Shown here one piece after another: positions 13,701 to 21,206 of a DNA stretch of 64,000 nt. Origin of the DNA: Sphingomonadales bacterium (GTDB taxonomy: Bacteria > Pseudomonadota > Alphaproteobacteria > Sphingomonadales > Sphingomonadaceae); assembly GCA_013297725.1 (NCBI GenBank), contig JAAFIB010000001.1, forward strand, positions 62,001 to 126,000. Direction: 5' to 3'. The position numbers and the translations under genes were made by a program. The notes beneath the pieces were generated by a model, which was given only the letters and a program-made list of their open reading frames with translations, did not search any database and was not told where the DNA came from. Within the stretch, counting starts at the first letter, position 1; each line of letters opens with the position of its first letter.

Positions 13701-16700
13701 GGGATCAGTACTGGCGTATCTTCATTAGTGGTCGCAGTGTCGTTGACAGCAATGGGTACAGGGTTGGTGATAGTCCAGTTGAACCGCTGAGTCGCGGTTA
13801 GGCCGCCTGCATCGGTTGCTGTTACTACGACGGAATAGACACCCGCCGTGCCCCCCTGACTTGCCGAACGATCAATCGTCCCCGTGATTACGCCAGTGGC
13901 AGCATTGATCGTTAAGCCTGCCGGCAGCCCGCTGGCCGAATAGGTCAGCGTTGCATTGTCGACATCGGTAAAGCCAGAAGCGGTCGGCACATTAACGCCA
14001 GTTGCGGCATCAAGATTGGCTCTCGGCGGCAGAGTTCCAACAGCGGTTGGCGCATCGTTGACTGCACCGACAGTGACGGTAACGGTGGCTGTGGCTGTCC
14101 CGCCCTGACCATCGCTGATGCTATAGGTGATCGTGTCCGTGCCGTTGAAATTGGCGTTGGGCGTATAACGCAATGTACCGTCGGCATTGATCGTCACTGT
14201 GCCATTAGGCGCGCTTGCCGACGTTACGGTCAACGGATCGCCATCGGGATCGCTATCATTACCCAGCACGTTGATTGACGGAATCGGGGTGTCTTCGGTT
14301 GTCGACGCGGTGTTGTTTGCCGCTGTTGGTGCTGGATTGGTAACGGTCCAGCTAAATGTCTGCGTAGTGCTAAGTCCGGCAGAATCGCGCGCAGTTACAA
14401 CAATCGAATAGACGCCTGCTGTGCCGCCTTGCGACGCCGAACGATCTATCGTTCCGGTGATTGCACCCGTTGTTGCGTTGATCGAAAGTCCCGCCGGCAG
14501 GCCTGTCGCCGAATAGGTCAACGCCGCATTATCAACATCAGAAAAACCACCCGCAGTTGCCACGTTGATACCTGCTGCTGCATCCACATTAGTCTGCGGC
14601 GGCAAGGTTCCCACACGCACCGGTGCGTCGTTTATTGCATTGACTGTTACCGCGATTGTCGCAGTTGCCGTTCCGCCCTGACCATCGCTGATCGTGTATC
14701 GTATCGTGTCACTGCCATTGAAGTTGGCATTTGGCGTATAGGTAATTGTGCCATTGGCATTCACCACCACTGAACCGTTGGTTGCGCTGGCGGTTGTGAT
14801 GCTTAACGGATCACCATCAGGGTCGCTGTCATTGGTCAGGACATTTACTGTTGTCGCTGGCGTATCTTCATTAGTGACAAGGGCGGTATCATTTACCGCA
14901 ACAGGCGCAGGGTTGGTAACGGTCCAGCTGAATGTCTGCGTTGCCGCTAAGCCCGCCGCATCGCGCGCTGTCACCGTGACGCTATACACACCCGCAGTCC
15001 CGCCTTGCGAAGCCGACCGGTCGATAGTTCCGGTGATCACCCCGGTTGTTGCATTGATGGTCAGGCCAGCGGGCAGACCCGCCGCGCTGTAACTAAGCGT
15101 TGCATTATCAACATCGGTGAAGCCAGCGGCGGTCGCGACAGTTATGTTGGTTTGTGCATCGACGTTCGCTTGCGGCGGCAGGCTGCCAACGGGAACCGGG
15201 GCGTCATTCACTGCACCCAGCGTCAGCGTTGCTGTGGTGCGCGCCTCTTCGCTGGTTGCATCTGCTGTTAGGCCAGGATCGCGGCCGGTATTGCCGCGGT
15301 CATTGAAAACAAACGTAACTGCGGACGTGCCATTAAAGTTTGCGGATGGTGTCAACGTCAATGCGCCGCCGTTAATAGCACTCTGTATCGCGCCGCGTTG
15401 CCCCTGCAATATGATGCTACCTGTGCCGTTATTCAAAACAGTGACAAATGGCGTGGTGGCAAAATTTAATACACCGACACCTGCAGGAACTGAAATAGCC
15501 AGCTGCACCGATTCGGAGCTTGAATCAACATCGCCCAAGGTAATGCCGTTGATGGTAACTACAGTATCTTCGGTGCCGCTATAGCTTGCTGGTGCAGTAA
15601 TTGTCGGCGTGTCGTTTATGTCGATGACGCTGATCGTTGATGTCGCAACGTTTGAGTTCAGCGTGCCATTCGTAAACGTCGAGGTGATGATGCGATCAAC
15701 CGTTGCCGGGCGCTCACTAGAATTGCTGAATGTAATCGCTTGCAGCGCCTGTTGATAAAGGCTTGCGGAACCGTTGCCGGTAATCTGGATGACAATCTGG
15801 CCGCCAGCGCTGGTTACTGTGGCTGAAAGGCCGCCCGGCAAAGTTCCAACATTCAGGACATCGCCCGTTTGCGCATTGGTCAGGGTGATGGTCGCACCCG
15901 ACACATTGCCTTGCGGATTGATAACAGTGACATCGGTATCGGCGATCCGCACGCCTGTGCCATTTTCGGTGAAGGTATTGCGATAGCCGGAACCGGTTGC
16001 CGTGCTGTCGTTACTATCAAGGTCAAGACGCGGTATCGATACAGTGACGCCGCCTGTTCCAAGGCCAATATCCGAATCGCCATCATGGCTGAACGTTGCC
16101 GCATTTGCGCCAGCCCGGTTCAGGTTATAATTTACCGTAAAGCCGCTGGTGCTTAGCCAGTTAAAACGGGCCGCCGAGACTGAGGTAGGCGGATTGGCCT
16201 GTTCATCCTGAGTCCCTGACGCAGTGATTGATCCAGCCGCATTAATGAACCGAACGTTAGTTGTCGTCGCGCTTTGATAAGACGACAACGTATCTGTGTT
16301 CACAACAACTGACTCTCTGGTCAGAGTGTTGCCACCGACACCGTCGATATCGGCAATGGTAAAGCTGACATCTGCAGACACAGCTGTATTTGTGCCTGTC
16401 AGAACAACTGTCCAGGCGATCTGCAGTGATGCAGTGCCAGAATTGCCCGAAGCCAAAATCTGAAAGCCGAAATCGTCGGAACCAACCGTGTTCGTATTCG
16501 GTTGTAGAAAGCGGACAGTGTCCGATCCGGTTATCGATACCACACGCGCGACTAAATCGACAGTTTGGCCGTTGACGGTTCCGACACCGGTCCAGCGCGC
16601 AACGGTGCCAGCGCCTAAACCAACGGTTGCACCACCTGAAAATGCTACAAGATTGCCGTTGGCGTCGCGCACCGTCAAACTGTTGGCAGGCGCACTTAAA

Positions 16701-17617
16701 GTTGCAGGAGCAAGCAAGCCTTGCCAGTCCCGCGCCACAAGTGTCGCATTGTCGATCTGACCCAGCCGGTTCTCAAGCGTCCAGTCGCCACCACGCAGAA
16801 TAGAGCCCGTATCGTCAACAGACGCCGCAATGTCGGCACCTGTGGTAATCGCCAGCGCATTCAGCAAATCTTGCCCAGCCTGACCCGCGCCAACATCGCA
16901 ACCATACAATAAGATATCGGCATCAGACGACAGATGCCTGCCAATGGCGGCAAACGACGAGGCCAGTTCGCCGGTGACGTTCGATAGCGTAATCTGAGTC
17001 GCACCGAGCCGGAACGCGCCCTCTGTGCCGTGGCTGACAATGTGGATTGCATCGATATCCGATTGACCGGCCAATGCCGTCAACATCTGTTCGATGCCAT
17101 CGCGGCTGCTGTCGATCAAAATGATCGTCCCGCGACCCTGCCATTCAGCCGCTAGCTGCTCATAGCCTGTTATCGAGGTATCGATGAAGATATAGCTATT
17201 TGTTGCTGCTTCCGGAGTGTCGGTTGCTACCCCGTCAACTAACGTCATTGTGTCAACCGGCGGTCGATCACTGACTTCGTTCGTTGTTCCCTCAAACCGC
17301 GTTAAAAAATCAACCGATGACCTGTCGCTAATTCCGTCTATATTATCTCGATCAGGTCGACCGTTCACACTGCCAAATTGGCGATCCGTCGGCCCGTGCA
17401 AATGACCGCCAAGGACATCGGCGCCGTTCCATCCGTTTTCAGTCGTGAGGCGATCAAGCCCTGCCAGCAAAATTGGGTCTAGAAATACAGGAGCAACGAT
17501 CTCTGCTGTGGTGGCAACAATCGCGCCATCGAACATCATTCGCGGTTCAAGAGCGACAAGATATGACGGCGCATTCTTGAAATACGCTTTTTTCTGAAGG
17601 CGATCGATTTTCTTCAT
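1790..17617 (-). CDS. Giant repetitive surface protein (DUF4347 domain plus alternating tandem-95 / putative-Ig cadherin-like repeats)
   Basis: 5,275 residues, probably a type I-secreted adhesin. Residues 19-31 carry a LEPRMMFDGA motif often found at the start of such proteins. About 141-302 match DUF4347, with IVSHG (His196) and LLYGCD (Cys240). About 300-800 are non-repetitive beta-rich sequence. From about residue 800 to about 5010 I count 27 modules with the NEDTP...NDSDPDGDPL...ISDGNGGT pattern plus one degenerate copy, and 17 interleaved modules with the ATGLPAGLSINPATGVISG pattern. The first half alternates the two types; the C-terminal quarter is mostly the first type. Asp-rich DSDPDGDPL stretches probably bind calcium. 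The last roughly 260 residues are unique and end in an Ala-rich helix; no RTX nonapeptides were seen. The ATG ending at 17617 has GGGAGTGGCGGG upstream. Function in adhesion or biofilm is inferred. Confidence 0.9.
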   Translation of the reverse strand: MKKIDRLQKKAYFKNAPSYLVALEPRMMFDGAIVATTAEIVAPVFLDPILLAGLDRLTTENGWNGADVLGGHLHGPTDRQFGSVNGRPDRDNIDGISDRSSVDFLTRFEGTTNEVSDRPPVDTMTLVDGVATDTPEAATNSYIFIDTSITGYEQLAAEWQGRGTIILIDSSRDGIEQMLTALAGQSDIDAIHIVSHGTEGAFRLGATQITLSNVTGELASSFAAIGRHLSSDADILLYGCDVGAGQAGQDLLNALAITTGADIAASVDDTGSILRGGDWTLENRLGQIDNATLVARDWQGLLAPATLSAPANSLTVRDANGNLVAFSGGATVGLGAGTVARWTGVGTVNGQTVDLVARVVSITGSDTVRFLQPNTNTVGSDDFGFQILASGNSGTASLQIAWTVVLTGTNTAVSADVSFTIADIDGVGGNTLTRESVVVNTDTLSSYQSATTTNVRFINAAGSITASGTQDEQANPPTSVSAARFNWLSTSGFTVNYNLNRAGANAATFSHDGDSDIGLGTGGVTVSIPRLDLDSNDSTATGSGYRNTFTENGTGVRIADTDVTVINPQGNVSGATITLTNAQTGDVLNVGTLPGGLSATVTSAGGQIVIQITGNGSASLYQQALQAITFSNSSERPATVDRIITSTFTNGTLNSNVATSTISVIDINDTPTITAPASYSGTEDTVVTINGITLGDVDSSSESVQLAISVPAGVGVLNFATTPFVTVLNNGTGSIILQGQRGAIQSAINGGALTLTPSANFNGTSAVTFVFNDRGNTGRDPGLTADATSEEARTTATLTLGAVNDAPVPVGSLPPQANVDAQTNITVATAAGFTDVDNATLSYSAAGLPAGLTINATTGVITGTIDRSASQGGTAGVYSVTVTARDAAGLAATQTFSWTVTNPAPVAVNDTALVTNEDTPATTVNVLTNDSDPDGDPLSITTASATNGSVVVNANGTITYTPNANFNGSDTIRYTISDGQGGTATATIAVTVNAINDAPVRVGTLPPQTNVDAAAGINVATAGGFSDVDNAALTYSATGLPAGLSINATTGAITGTIDRSASQGGTAGVYSIVVTARDSAGLSTTQTFSWTVTNPAPTAANNTASTTEDTPIPSINVLGNDSDPDGDPLTVTSASAPNGTVTINADGTLRYTPNANFNGTDTITYSISDGQGGTATATVTVTVGAVNDAPTAVGTLPPRANLDAATGVNVPTASGFTDVDNATLTYSASGLPAGLTINAATGVITGTIDRSASQGGTAGVYSVVVTATDAGGLTATQRFNWTITNPVPIAVNDTATTNEDTPVLIPVLPNDSDPDGDPLTVISVAASVGTATVVGNQVRYVPPANFSGTATITYTISDGQGGTATATITVTVNPVNDAPTATPIPPRNTADGATVSVPVAGNFSDVDGNTLSFAATGLPPGLTINPVTGVISGTITPNASQTNGGVYTATVTVSDGNGGAVSQTITFNVANPAPTAANDNAATPEDTPVTISPLANDSDPDGDPLTVTTAAALNGTVVINANGTVTYTPNPGFNGTDTITYEISDGNGGTSTATITVSVADVNDVPTTSGSIGNQTNLDSQVISLPVAGAFSDPDGDPLSYTAVGLPAGLTINAATGVISGTINNRASQTNGGVYAITVTASDGRGGTVTQSFSWTVSNPAPGAVNDVATTNEDTPVRIAVLANDADPDRDTLTVISASAGNGTVTINADGSLLYTPNPNFNGTDTILYRIADGDGGFSTASVTITVNRVNDAPTTVGLPNQNGDDGAAVNVPTASAFNDVDGDALRFTATGLPPGLSIDPATGLISGTLPANASDNGPYIVVVTATDPSGAAVTTSFVFGVQNIPPVATNDTATTPEDVPVRVAVLTNDSDPDGDPLTITSASANNGTVVVNPDGTLTFTPAPNFNGVATVSYTISDGNGGVATATLTITVGPVNDAPTSQPIPNQASVDGAFYSAGVAPFFSDLDGDTLTYAATGLPLGLAINPATGVVSGIIDRNASQVNGGVYTITVTASDGNGGTVSRTFTGTVTNPAPTATNDNATTAEDTPIPAINVLGNDTDPDGDPLRVTTASAPNGTVTINPDGTLRYVPNANFNGTDTITYVISDGNGGTSTAAVTVTVTPVNDNPVAVNDAGSTNEDTPVTLNPLGNDSDVDGDTLSITTATSPNGTVVVNPDGTITFTPAANFNGPTTITYTISDGNGGTATATINITVDGVNDTPVANPSTATTNEDTPVIVPVLANDTDADGDPLTVSSASAPNGTVTINANGTVTYTPNANFNGTDTITYTISDGRGGFSTSTVTVTVVAVNDAPTVTPIVPQTDNDADVISLPVAGNFADRDGNTLSFSATGLPAGLSINPTTGLISGTINRSASQTNGGVYSVTVTASDGNGGTVSSTFTWTVENPGPTATNDTAITNEDLPVTIPVLSNDSDPDADPLTVTSATAPNGTVVINANGTITYTPNPNFNGTDTITYTISDGQGGTSTATVTVTVNAVNDAPVVDAPLPNVAGVDGTTANIPTAGNFSDLDGDTLSFAASGLPLGLSINPATGVISGTIDRNASQPNDGIYRVTVTASDGRGGTVSSTFTYTITNPGPVATNDSATTAEDAPVTIAVLANDSDPDADPLSITSATSPDGTVTVNANGTLTFTPAANFNGPTTISYTISDGNGGTATATVTINVTPVNDAPVVDTVIAPQNNPESDVVNLPVAGNFSDVDGNPLTFTATGLPAGLSINPATGVISGTIAPNASQPAGGAYSVTVTASDGNGGSVSTTFSWTVTNPAPEASNDVASTTEDTPTAPINVLGNDSDPDGDPLTVTGATAPNGTVVINANGSLVYTPNANFNGTDTITYTISDGNGGTATATVTVTIAAANDAPTNTTPLPNQTNSDSNVVSVPTAGNFTDLDGDTLSFTAAGLPAGLSINATTGEITGTIDPSASQLNGGQYSVTVTVSDGNGGTASSTFIWTVTNPAPVAVNDTANTLEDTPVTVAVLTNDSDPDGDALTVTEASAPNGTVVINANGSITYTPRANFNGTDTITYTVSDGNGGFDTATVTVTVGAVNDAPVTGGLPNLFDIDNNVVSVPVGPAFTDAEGDTLSFTATGLPTGLSINPATGVIFGQIANNASTIGGGVYTVTVTASDGNGGVTSTTFTWTITNTAPLASDDIGSTNEDAPVTLNVLGNDTDPDQDPLTIVSATATNGTVVVNGNGTLTFTPNANFNGTATVTYLITDGNGGFSTATAVIDVAPVNDAPDVSPLPDQRNLDNDGVNIPTATAFSDLDGDTLTYAATGLPAGLLFNTTTGVISGTIDRGASIVNGGFYTVTITASDGNGGVTTSTFDWVITNPAPNAVDDVASTNEDAAVTVAVRANDTDADGDTLTITTATAANGTVVINADGTITYTPNANFNGTDTITYNISDGNGGTSTAIVTVTVTPQNDAPTAVPLPARANVDADVVSVPVAGNFTDLDGDTLSFTATGLPTGLSINSATGLIQGTIAPSASQDAPNGIFTVTVTASDGNGGTVSTTFSWTVTNPPPVAVDDINIATPEDTSIVIPVLTNDSDPDGDNLTVTTASAGNGTVTINPLTGAITYTPNPDFNGVDTITYTISDGNGGTATATATVTVGAVNDAPVSTALSPQNNVDGAAVSLPVAASFSDVDNATLAFSATGLPAGLTIDPATGLISGTIDRNASQPNGGLYSVTVTATDAGGLTTSQTFVWTVTNPPPLAVNDTASTAEDVAVNINVRANDSDPDGDPLTITTASAGNGSVVIQPDGTITYTPNANFNGTDTITYTISDGNGGTSTATVTVTVAPRNDPPVAVDDATSTNEDTPVTIPLLSNDSDLDGDPLTVTTATSPDGTVVINANGTVTFTPNPNFNGVATINYTISDGNGGTDTAIATVIVRPVNDAPVAVGDTATTREDTPVTINPLGNDTDVDGDPLTVTSAVSPNGQVVVNPDGTITFTPDPNFSGTTTVTYTISDGNGGTSTATVTLTVTEVNDPPVAVNDNVSTREDFPVTIPVLLNDSDADNDPLTVTRAVAGNGTVVINPNGTITYTPNLDFNGVDIITYTITDGRGGFSTATVTIGVGTDNDAPVSTPIANQTNVDNAPVSLTVAGNFSDVDGDTLSFSATGLPAGLAIDAVTGIISGTIDREASQPGGGVYIVTVIVADGQGGQTTRSFTWTVTNPPPVATNDTASTREDAPVTVRPLANDTDADGDPLSVTTASAPNGSVVINPDGTLTYTPRADFNGTDTITYTISDGNGGTSTATISVTVAAVNDPPVAVNDNASTAEDTPVTVAVLPNDSDRDGDPLTVTNAIAANGTVVINPDGTITYTPNPDFNGVDTITYTISDGNGGTAVATVTMGVGLVNDPPVATPLPNRANVDAAVVTQSVASAFSDADGDPLSFSATGLPVGLSISADGVISGTIDRAASQLNGGVYTVTVTAADGNGGAVSRTFTWTVTNPAPVAANDTATTPEDVAVTIPVIANDRDPDGDPLTITTATSPNGTVVINPNGSLTFTPAPNFNGVATINYTISDGNGGTSSAIATVTVTPVNDPPVASDDSATTNEDTPVRVSVLPNDRDVDGDPLTVVSASAGNGTVTINPDGTITYTPNPNFNGTDAITYTISDGRGGTSTATVSITVNAVNDVPVAVNDNATTPEDQPVTIAVLANDSDVDGNPLTVTAATSPNGTVTINPDGTITFVPNANFNGPATITYTISDGRGGTATATATVNVTPVNDPPVAVNDSGTVAEDTALRLTPLTNDSDADGNPLTIVSASSPNGAVTINPDGSITFVPNANFNGPTTITYQISDGQGGFATATINVNVTPVNDPPVAVNDVFTMDEDTTARIPVLSNDTDRDGDPLSVTQATSPNGTVVINPDGTISFTPNRDFFGPATITYTISDGNGGTSTATVTVNVQNVNELPVDGDEAISTIGGVNTIIPVLGNATDPDRDPLSVFSATVDIGTVTINPDGTLSYVAPADFQGVATIVYVVSDGRGGFDRSIVTINVQQAAADINALLGGKNDQGRPDGWLVDRIRNQSEEFINTPLIINQTVNDFRSLNSTPMLFGHRPLLTAINGVSWLGGTPEHSADGSPITDTIHYLDRVRDLRFGADKLLDPRWGDFMVKTLTGFSVRQLDTGSDQIMIDSVVRDRVIYMEIKDIGKDSDPRIVEYQLRSRDGSPLPDWIRMDSRGLAIMERPVDAQEIRLIVRAIRADGQVIEIPVVVQGATGEIQLDEKLADKKISAAEPLSQKLAAASAAATNEAARLAAAFTSKA
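2590..15210 (-). repeat. Coding tandem-repeat array of about 45 modules inside the giant surface protein gene
   Basis: About 12.6 kb made of roughly 280-base modules that recur in two alternating types. On the plus strand a landmark such as CCGCCATTGCCGTCGCTGAT returns many times with small changes. Copies differ mostly at silent positions but keep the protein pattern, so the array is old or subject to partial gene conversion rather than freshly expanded. Boundaries are approximate, set from the first ATGLPAGL-type module (near 15210) and the end of the last degenerate module (near 2590). Such arrays commonly vary in copy number between strains and are prone to assembly collapse. Confidence 0.85.
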
Positions 17618-18203
17618 CCCGCCACTCCCAAATGTGCTGTCAAATATGCCTCAAATCGGGACACACTTTATGTCTAGATAAATCACCAAGGTTAATAGTT
17701 GACATCAGCAACATGGTTATTGGGCTCAATATGTGCAGTTGTGAATCCCAAAAATTAAGTTTTTACAATTTTGCGGTGGATGGAATCACGCTGTGGATGA
17801 ATTGCAAAATTGGCTAAATCTGCAAAACGTCACCTTGGATGATCGCAAGCGCTTCTAATGCCGTAAAACCAGCTTTTATATCATCCGAGCACAAAGCTGG
17901 CTCGCAAAGAACTGCAAAATTTGCTTGCCCCTATGCGGTGGCATCCTGATTATAAAAATAGAATGCCTTTATTCCGGATTCGCCGAAAAGGGATTTGGCT
18001 GAGTTATCACTATCAAGTTTTTTATATAGATTCGCAGTATATAAATAGACGACCCAGTGTTACTCACTATCGCGAGTCAATGAGCAATTATTTAAAGATG
18101 AAGGGAATATCCGGTAAAGAAATTTTATACGTAAAGTAATTTGATCTATATTCTATCGTTACGTAGTATATACTTTAATATTTATTTCTGCCTCGGCTTC
18201 TCA
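17618..18203. other. 586-base AT-rich intergenic region upstream of the giant surface protein gene
   Basis: This lies between the stop of xylA and the start of the giant protein gene, both on the minus strand, so it should contain the end of the xylose transcript and the promoter of the secretion operon. It is visibly more AT-rich than its surroundings. I see no convincing terminator hairpin, no copy of the two operator motifs found elsewhere in the window, and no open reading frame with coding character. Short frames here (for example 17921-18139, plus) have no recognisable similarity. Confidence 0.5.
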
Positions 18204-19520
18204 TCAAATATAGCGGCTTACTATGTTCTCGACATATTCCTGACGGCCAGAACGAGGCTGCGGGTCGATACCAGATGCGACGGCTGCGTCGGAGATATCA
18301 ACAAGGTTCGATTGGCCAGTCAGCATCGCCTTTGCATCAGCAGAGTTCCACCCAGCATACCGATCCTTGACCAACGCATCGAGCTCACCGCCCTCGATCA
18401 TCGCGGCGGCATTCAAAAGGCTGCGCGCGAGAATGTCGACGCCGCCGATATGGCCGTGGAACAGGTCGGCTGCATCGATGCTCTGGCGGCGTACCTTTGC
18501 GTCGAAGTTATTACCGCCATTCTGGAACCCGCCGTTTTGCAAGATATAGTACATTGCGGTAGTGATTTCGCGGATGTCATTGGGGAACTGGTCAGTGTCC
18601 CAGCCATTTTGCGGATCGCCGCGGTTCATGTCGATCGAACCGAATATGCCCAGGTTAATCGCGCTGGCAATTTCATGTTCAAAGCTATGGCCGGATAATG
18701 TCGCATGGTTCGCCTCGATGTTCATCTTCACTTCCTTCTCCAGCCCGTTGGCAAGAAGGAAGCCGTAGATGGTCTCGACGTCGAAATCATATTGGTGCTT
18801 GGTCGGCTCATGCGGCTTTGGCTCGATCAGGATGTCGCCCTTGAAACCAATTTTATGCTTATGCTCGACTACCATTTGCAGGAAGCGACCAAATTGTGCT
18901 TTTTCCTGTTTCAGATCAGTGTTGAGCAAGCAGTCATAACCTTCGCGGCCGCCCCATAGGACATAGTTCTGGCCACCCAGACGGTTAGTGGCTTCGATGC
19001 AATGCCGCACCTGCGTTGCTGCAAAGCGGAATACATCTGGATCGGGATTGGTGGAGGCTCCGCCCATATAGCGGGGGTGGCTAAACATATTAGCTGTGCC
19101 CCATAGGAGTTTCACGCCGGTTGCCGCCATCTTCGCCTCGATCTTGTCGACGATGACCGCGAAATTCTCGACATGCTCTTTTATGGTTTCGGCGTGCGCC
19201 ATCACATCAACATCGTGGAAGCAGAAGTAGGGCAGGCCAAGGCGCGTGAAAAATTCAAAAGCCTCATCCAGCTTATGGTCTGCGCGCGCCTGATCAATCG
19301 GGCCGCCATGCCATGGGCGGTTAAAGGTGCCAGAACCAAAAACGTCAAAACCATCCCAGCAGAATGTATGCCAATAGCAAACCGCCATGCGCAGATGCTC
19401 CTCCATCGTCTTCCCCATGACGACACGGCTTTTGTCGTAATAGCGATAGGCTAGTGGGTTGGTAGATTCTGTGCCTTCGAATTTGATCGGTTCGATGTCG
19501 GCAAAATAGCTGGCGGACAT
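18204..19520 (-). CDS. xylA: Xylose isomerase
   Basis: 438 residues, the usual length of class II xylose isomerases. It converts D-xylose to D-xylulose in the cytoplasm. Diagnostic stretches are CFHDVDV (catalytic His), [33 protein letters not shown] and [17 protein letters not shown], which carry the metal-binding Glu, Asp and His residues; none appears altered. The ATG ends at 19520, 9 bases after the xylB stop, with GGAGAAG as ribosome-binding site. It is co-transcribed with xylB, giving the isomerase route to xylulose 5-phosphate rather than the oxidative (Weimberg) route. Control is probably by the LacI-type operator in front of xylB. Confidence 0.97.
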   Translation of the reverse strand: MSASYFADIEPIKFEGTESTNPLAYRYYDKSRVVMGKTMEEHLRMAVCYWHTFCWDGFDVFGSGTFNRPWHGGPIDQARADHKLDEAFEFFTRLGLPYFCFHDVDVMAHAETIKEHVENFAVIVDKIEAKMAATGVKLLWGTANMFSHPRYMGGASTNPDPDVFRFAATQVRHCIEATNRLGGQNYVLWGGREGYDCLLNTDLKQEKAQFGRFLQMVVEHKHKIGFKGDILIEPKPHEPTKHQYDFDVETIYGFLLANGLEKEVKMNIEANHATLSGHSFEHEIASAINLGIFGSIDMNRGDPQNGWDTDQFPNDIREITTAMYYILQNGGFQNGGNNFDAKVRRQSIDAADLFHGHIGGVDILARSLLNAAAMIEGGELDALVKDRYAGWNSADAKAMLTGQSNLVDISDAAVASGIDPQPRSGRQEYVENIVSRYI

Positions 19521-19529
19521 GGTCTTCTC

Positions 19530-20975
19530 CTAAAAAACTGATTTAAGTTGAGTGTATAGCATGCGGAATTTCGTCATCCGTTCGCTGTAAAGATCGGTGA
19601 GTGCATCGTCAGGTTCGGCGACATGCAGGATCGGGGGTGCTGTACAGACAGCCTCTATCGAAGCGCCAGTGTCGGCAATTTGTGCAAGCTTTGCGGCACC
19701 ATAAGCAGGGCCAACCTCGCCGCCATCGCGGTACACCAACGGGCAACCAAGAGCCGACGCCAATATCGTGCCCCAATAATGTGATTTGGCACCGCCGCCG
19801 ATCACAGTGATGCTATCAACATGCGCTCCGCTATCTGTGAGTGCATCCATGCCATCGCGGAAGGCGAAGGCGACGCCTTCTAGCACTGCTTGTCCAATGG
19901 TGGCGGCGTTACTTTCGTGGGTGAGGCCAAACAGAACGCCCTTTGCATTCGGGTCGTTATGCGGGGTGCGCTCGCCCGACATATAAGGCAAGAAGATTTC
20001 GCCAACCGCCGGTGCATGGCGCGCCTCTATGGATGCGAACATCTCTGCTGCATCCTTCATACCGCACAGCTTGACTGCCCAATCAACGCAGCTAGCAGCG
20101 CTCAATATCACTGACATCTGGTGCCAACGCCCCGGCAGGGCATGACAGAAACTGTGCACACCGCCCGCTGGATTGGGGCTGTAGCCGCCATTAGCCAGAA
20201 ACAGCACGCCTGATGTGCCAAGCGACAGGAAAGCATCACCGGGGCGCACTACGCCGACGCCGACCGCACCCGCCGCATTGTCACCGCCGCCTGCAACCAC
20301 CGGCACACGGTCCATTCCCCATGCCTCGGCAAGTTCGGCGCGCAGCTGCCCGGTAAACTCGCTGCCCTCGAACAGCTTTGGCATATGCGAACGATCAAGG
20401 CCGGTTGCGGCCAGCACAACATCGGACCAATCGCGCTTGCCTACATCCATCCACAACGTACCTGCGCTGTCGGACATATCAGAGGCCAGCTCGCCAGTCA
20501 TTCGCAGGCGAACATAGTCCTTGGGAAGCAGAACGGTTTTGACCTGAGCAAAAATCTCCGGCTCATTCTCTCGCACCCATTGTAGCTTTGGCGCGGTAAA
20601 TCCGGGCATAGCGCGATTGCCGGTGATTTGGCCCAATTCGGGCAACGCTCGTTCAAGTGCCGCACATTGCGCAGCGCTGCGTCCGTCGTTCCAAAGGATC
20701 GCGGGGCGCAATGCTTTTTGGTCTGCTCCAAGCAATGTTGCGCCATGCATCTGGCCCGATAGGCCAATGGCCCTCACTGCATGGCGCTTCTGAAGATTAA
20801 GATCGCTGACCGCGCTGTTGGTTGCCGCCCACCAGTCCGCTGGATCCTGTTCAGACCATAAGTCTTGCGGGCGCGAGACCTTTAAAGGAGCCTGGGCGAT
20901 TTCAACGACCGCGCCTAGTTCGTCCATCAGGATCGCTTTTACCCCGGACGTGCCAATGTCTATCCCAAGATACAT
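19530..20975 (-). CDS. xylB: Xylulokinase
   Basis: 481 residues, normal for FGGY-family xylulokinases. It phosphorylates D-xylulose to xylulose 5-phosphate, which enters the pentose phosphate pathway. The N-terminal actin-like ATPase motif GIDIGTSGVKAIL (residues 4-16), the substrate-loop motif SGQMHGA, the GGGDNAAGAVGVG segment and the C-terminal ITVIGGGAKS adenosine segment are all present. It is the first gene of xylB-xylA. The operator GGTAGCGCTAACATT lies about 50-65 bases upstream of its start, and the divergent sugar porter has its own copy, so a LacI-family repressor probably controls both. Confidence 0.96.
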   Translation of the reverse strand: MYLGIDIGTSGVKAILMDELGAVVEIAQAPLKVSRPQDLWSEQDPADWWAATNSAVSDLNLQKRHAVRAIGLSGQMHGATLLGADQKALRPAILWNDGRSAAQCAALERALPELGQITGNRAMPGFTAPKLQWVRENEPEIFAQVKTVLLPKDYVRLRMTGELASDMSDSAGTLWMDVGKRDWSDVVLAATGLDRSHMPKLFEGSEFTGQLRAELAEAWGMDRVPVVAGGGDNAAGAVGVGVVRPGDAFLSLGTSGVLFLANGGYSPNPAGGVHSFCHALPGRWHQMSVILSAASCVDWAVKLCGMKDAAEMFASIEARHAPAVGEIFLPYMSGERTPHNDPNAKGVLFGLTHESNAATIGQAVLEGVAFAFRDGMDALTDSGAHVDSITVIGGGAKSHYWGTILASALGCPLVYRDGGEVGPAYGAAKLAQIADTGASIEAVCTAPPILHVAEPDDALTDLYSERMTKFRMLYTQLKSVF

Positions 20976-21024
20976 AGAATCGAACTGCTCCCTTCCCCGG
21001 CACGGTTGTTATCAGCAAGAAAAA

Positions 21025-21039
21025 GGTAGCGCTAACATT
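21025..21039. promoter_or_regulatory. LacI-type operator, xylB side
   Basis: GGTAGCGCTAACATT, the exact reverse complement of the 15-mer AATGTTAGCGCTACC in front of the TonB receptor gene. The core TAGCGCTA (21027-21034) is a perfect palindrome with a central CG, as is usual for LacI-family operators. It sits about 50 bases upstream of the xylB start. Confidence 0.75.
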
Positions 21040-21206
21040 TTTTTGCGAACTAGCCGGATATTTTAAGATTTCGCTTTGTTAGCAAACCGTTCTTTGATGA
21101 CGTCCCAACGTCCACATCGGAACCTTTTTGGCAACGGGTCATCGCAATTTATCGTTTTGGATATCGCCGCCATTGACAGCGAACTGAAAGCGCGGCAGTG
21201 ATTTGC

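Noticed and set aside
2590-15210. The repetitive DNA as a CRISPR or satellite array
   Set aside because: Repeats are long (about 280 bases), imperfect, in frame and encode conserved Ig/cadherin-like modules; there are no short identical repeats with unique spacers.
2099-16912. Dozens of plus-strand open frames of 60-207 codons opposite the giant surface protein gene
   Set aside because: They are mirror images of the repeat array, recur at the repeat spacing with similar composition, lack ribosome-binding sites, and the minus-strand frame is continuous over 15.8 kb with clear domain similarity.
17921-18139. Short plus-strand frame in the AT-rich gap upstream of the giant gene
   Set aside because: No similarity to a known family, no convincing ribosome-binding site, and composition like the surrounding non-coding DNA.
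21070-21085. TTTGTTAGCAAA near 21075 as a further operator
   Set aside because: It shares only the TGTTAG half with the GntR-type motif and lacks the TAGCGCTA core, and occurs once.
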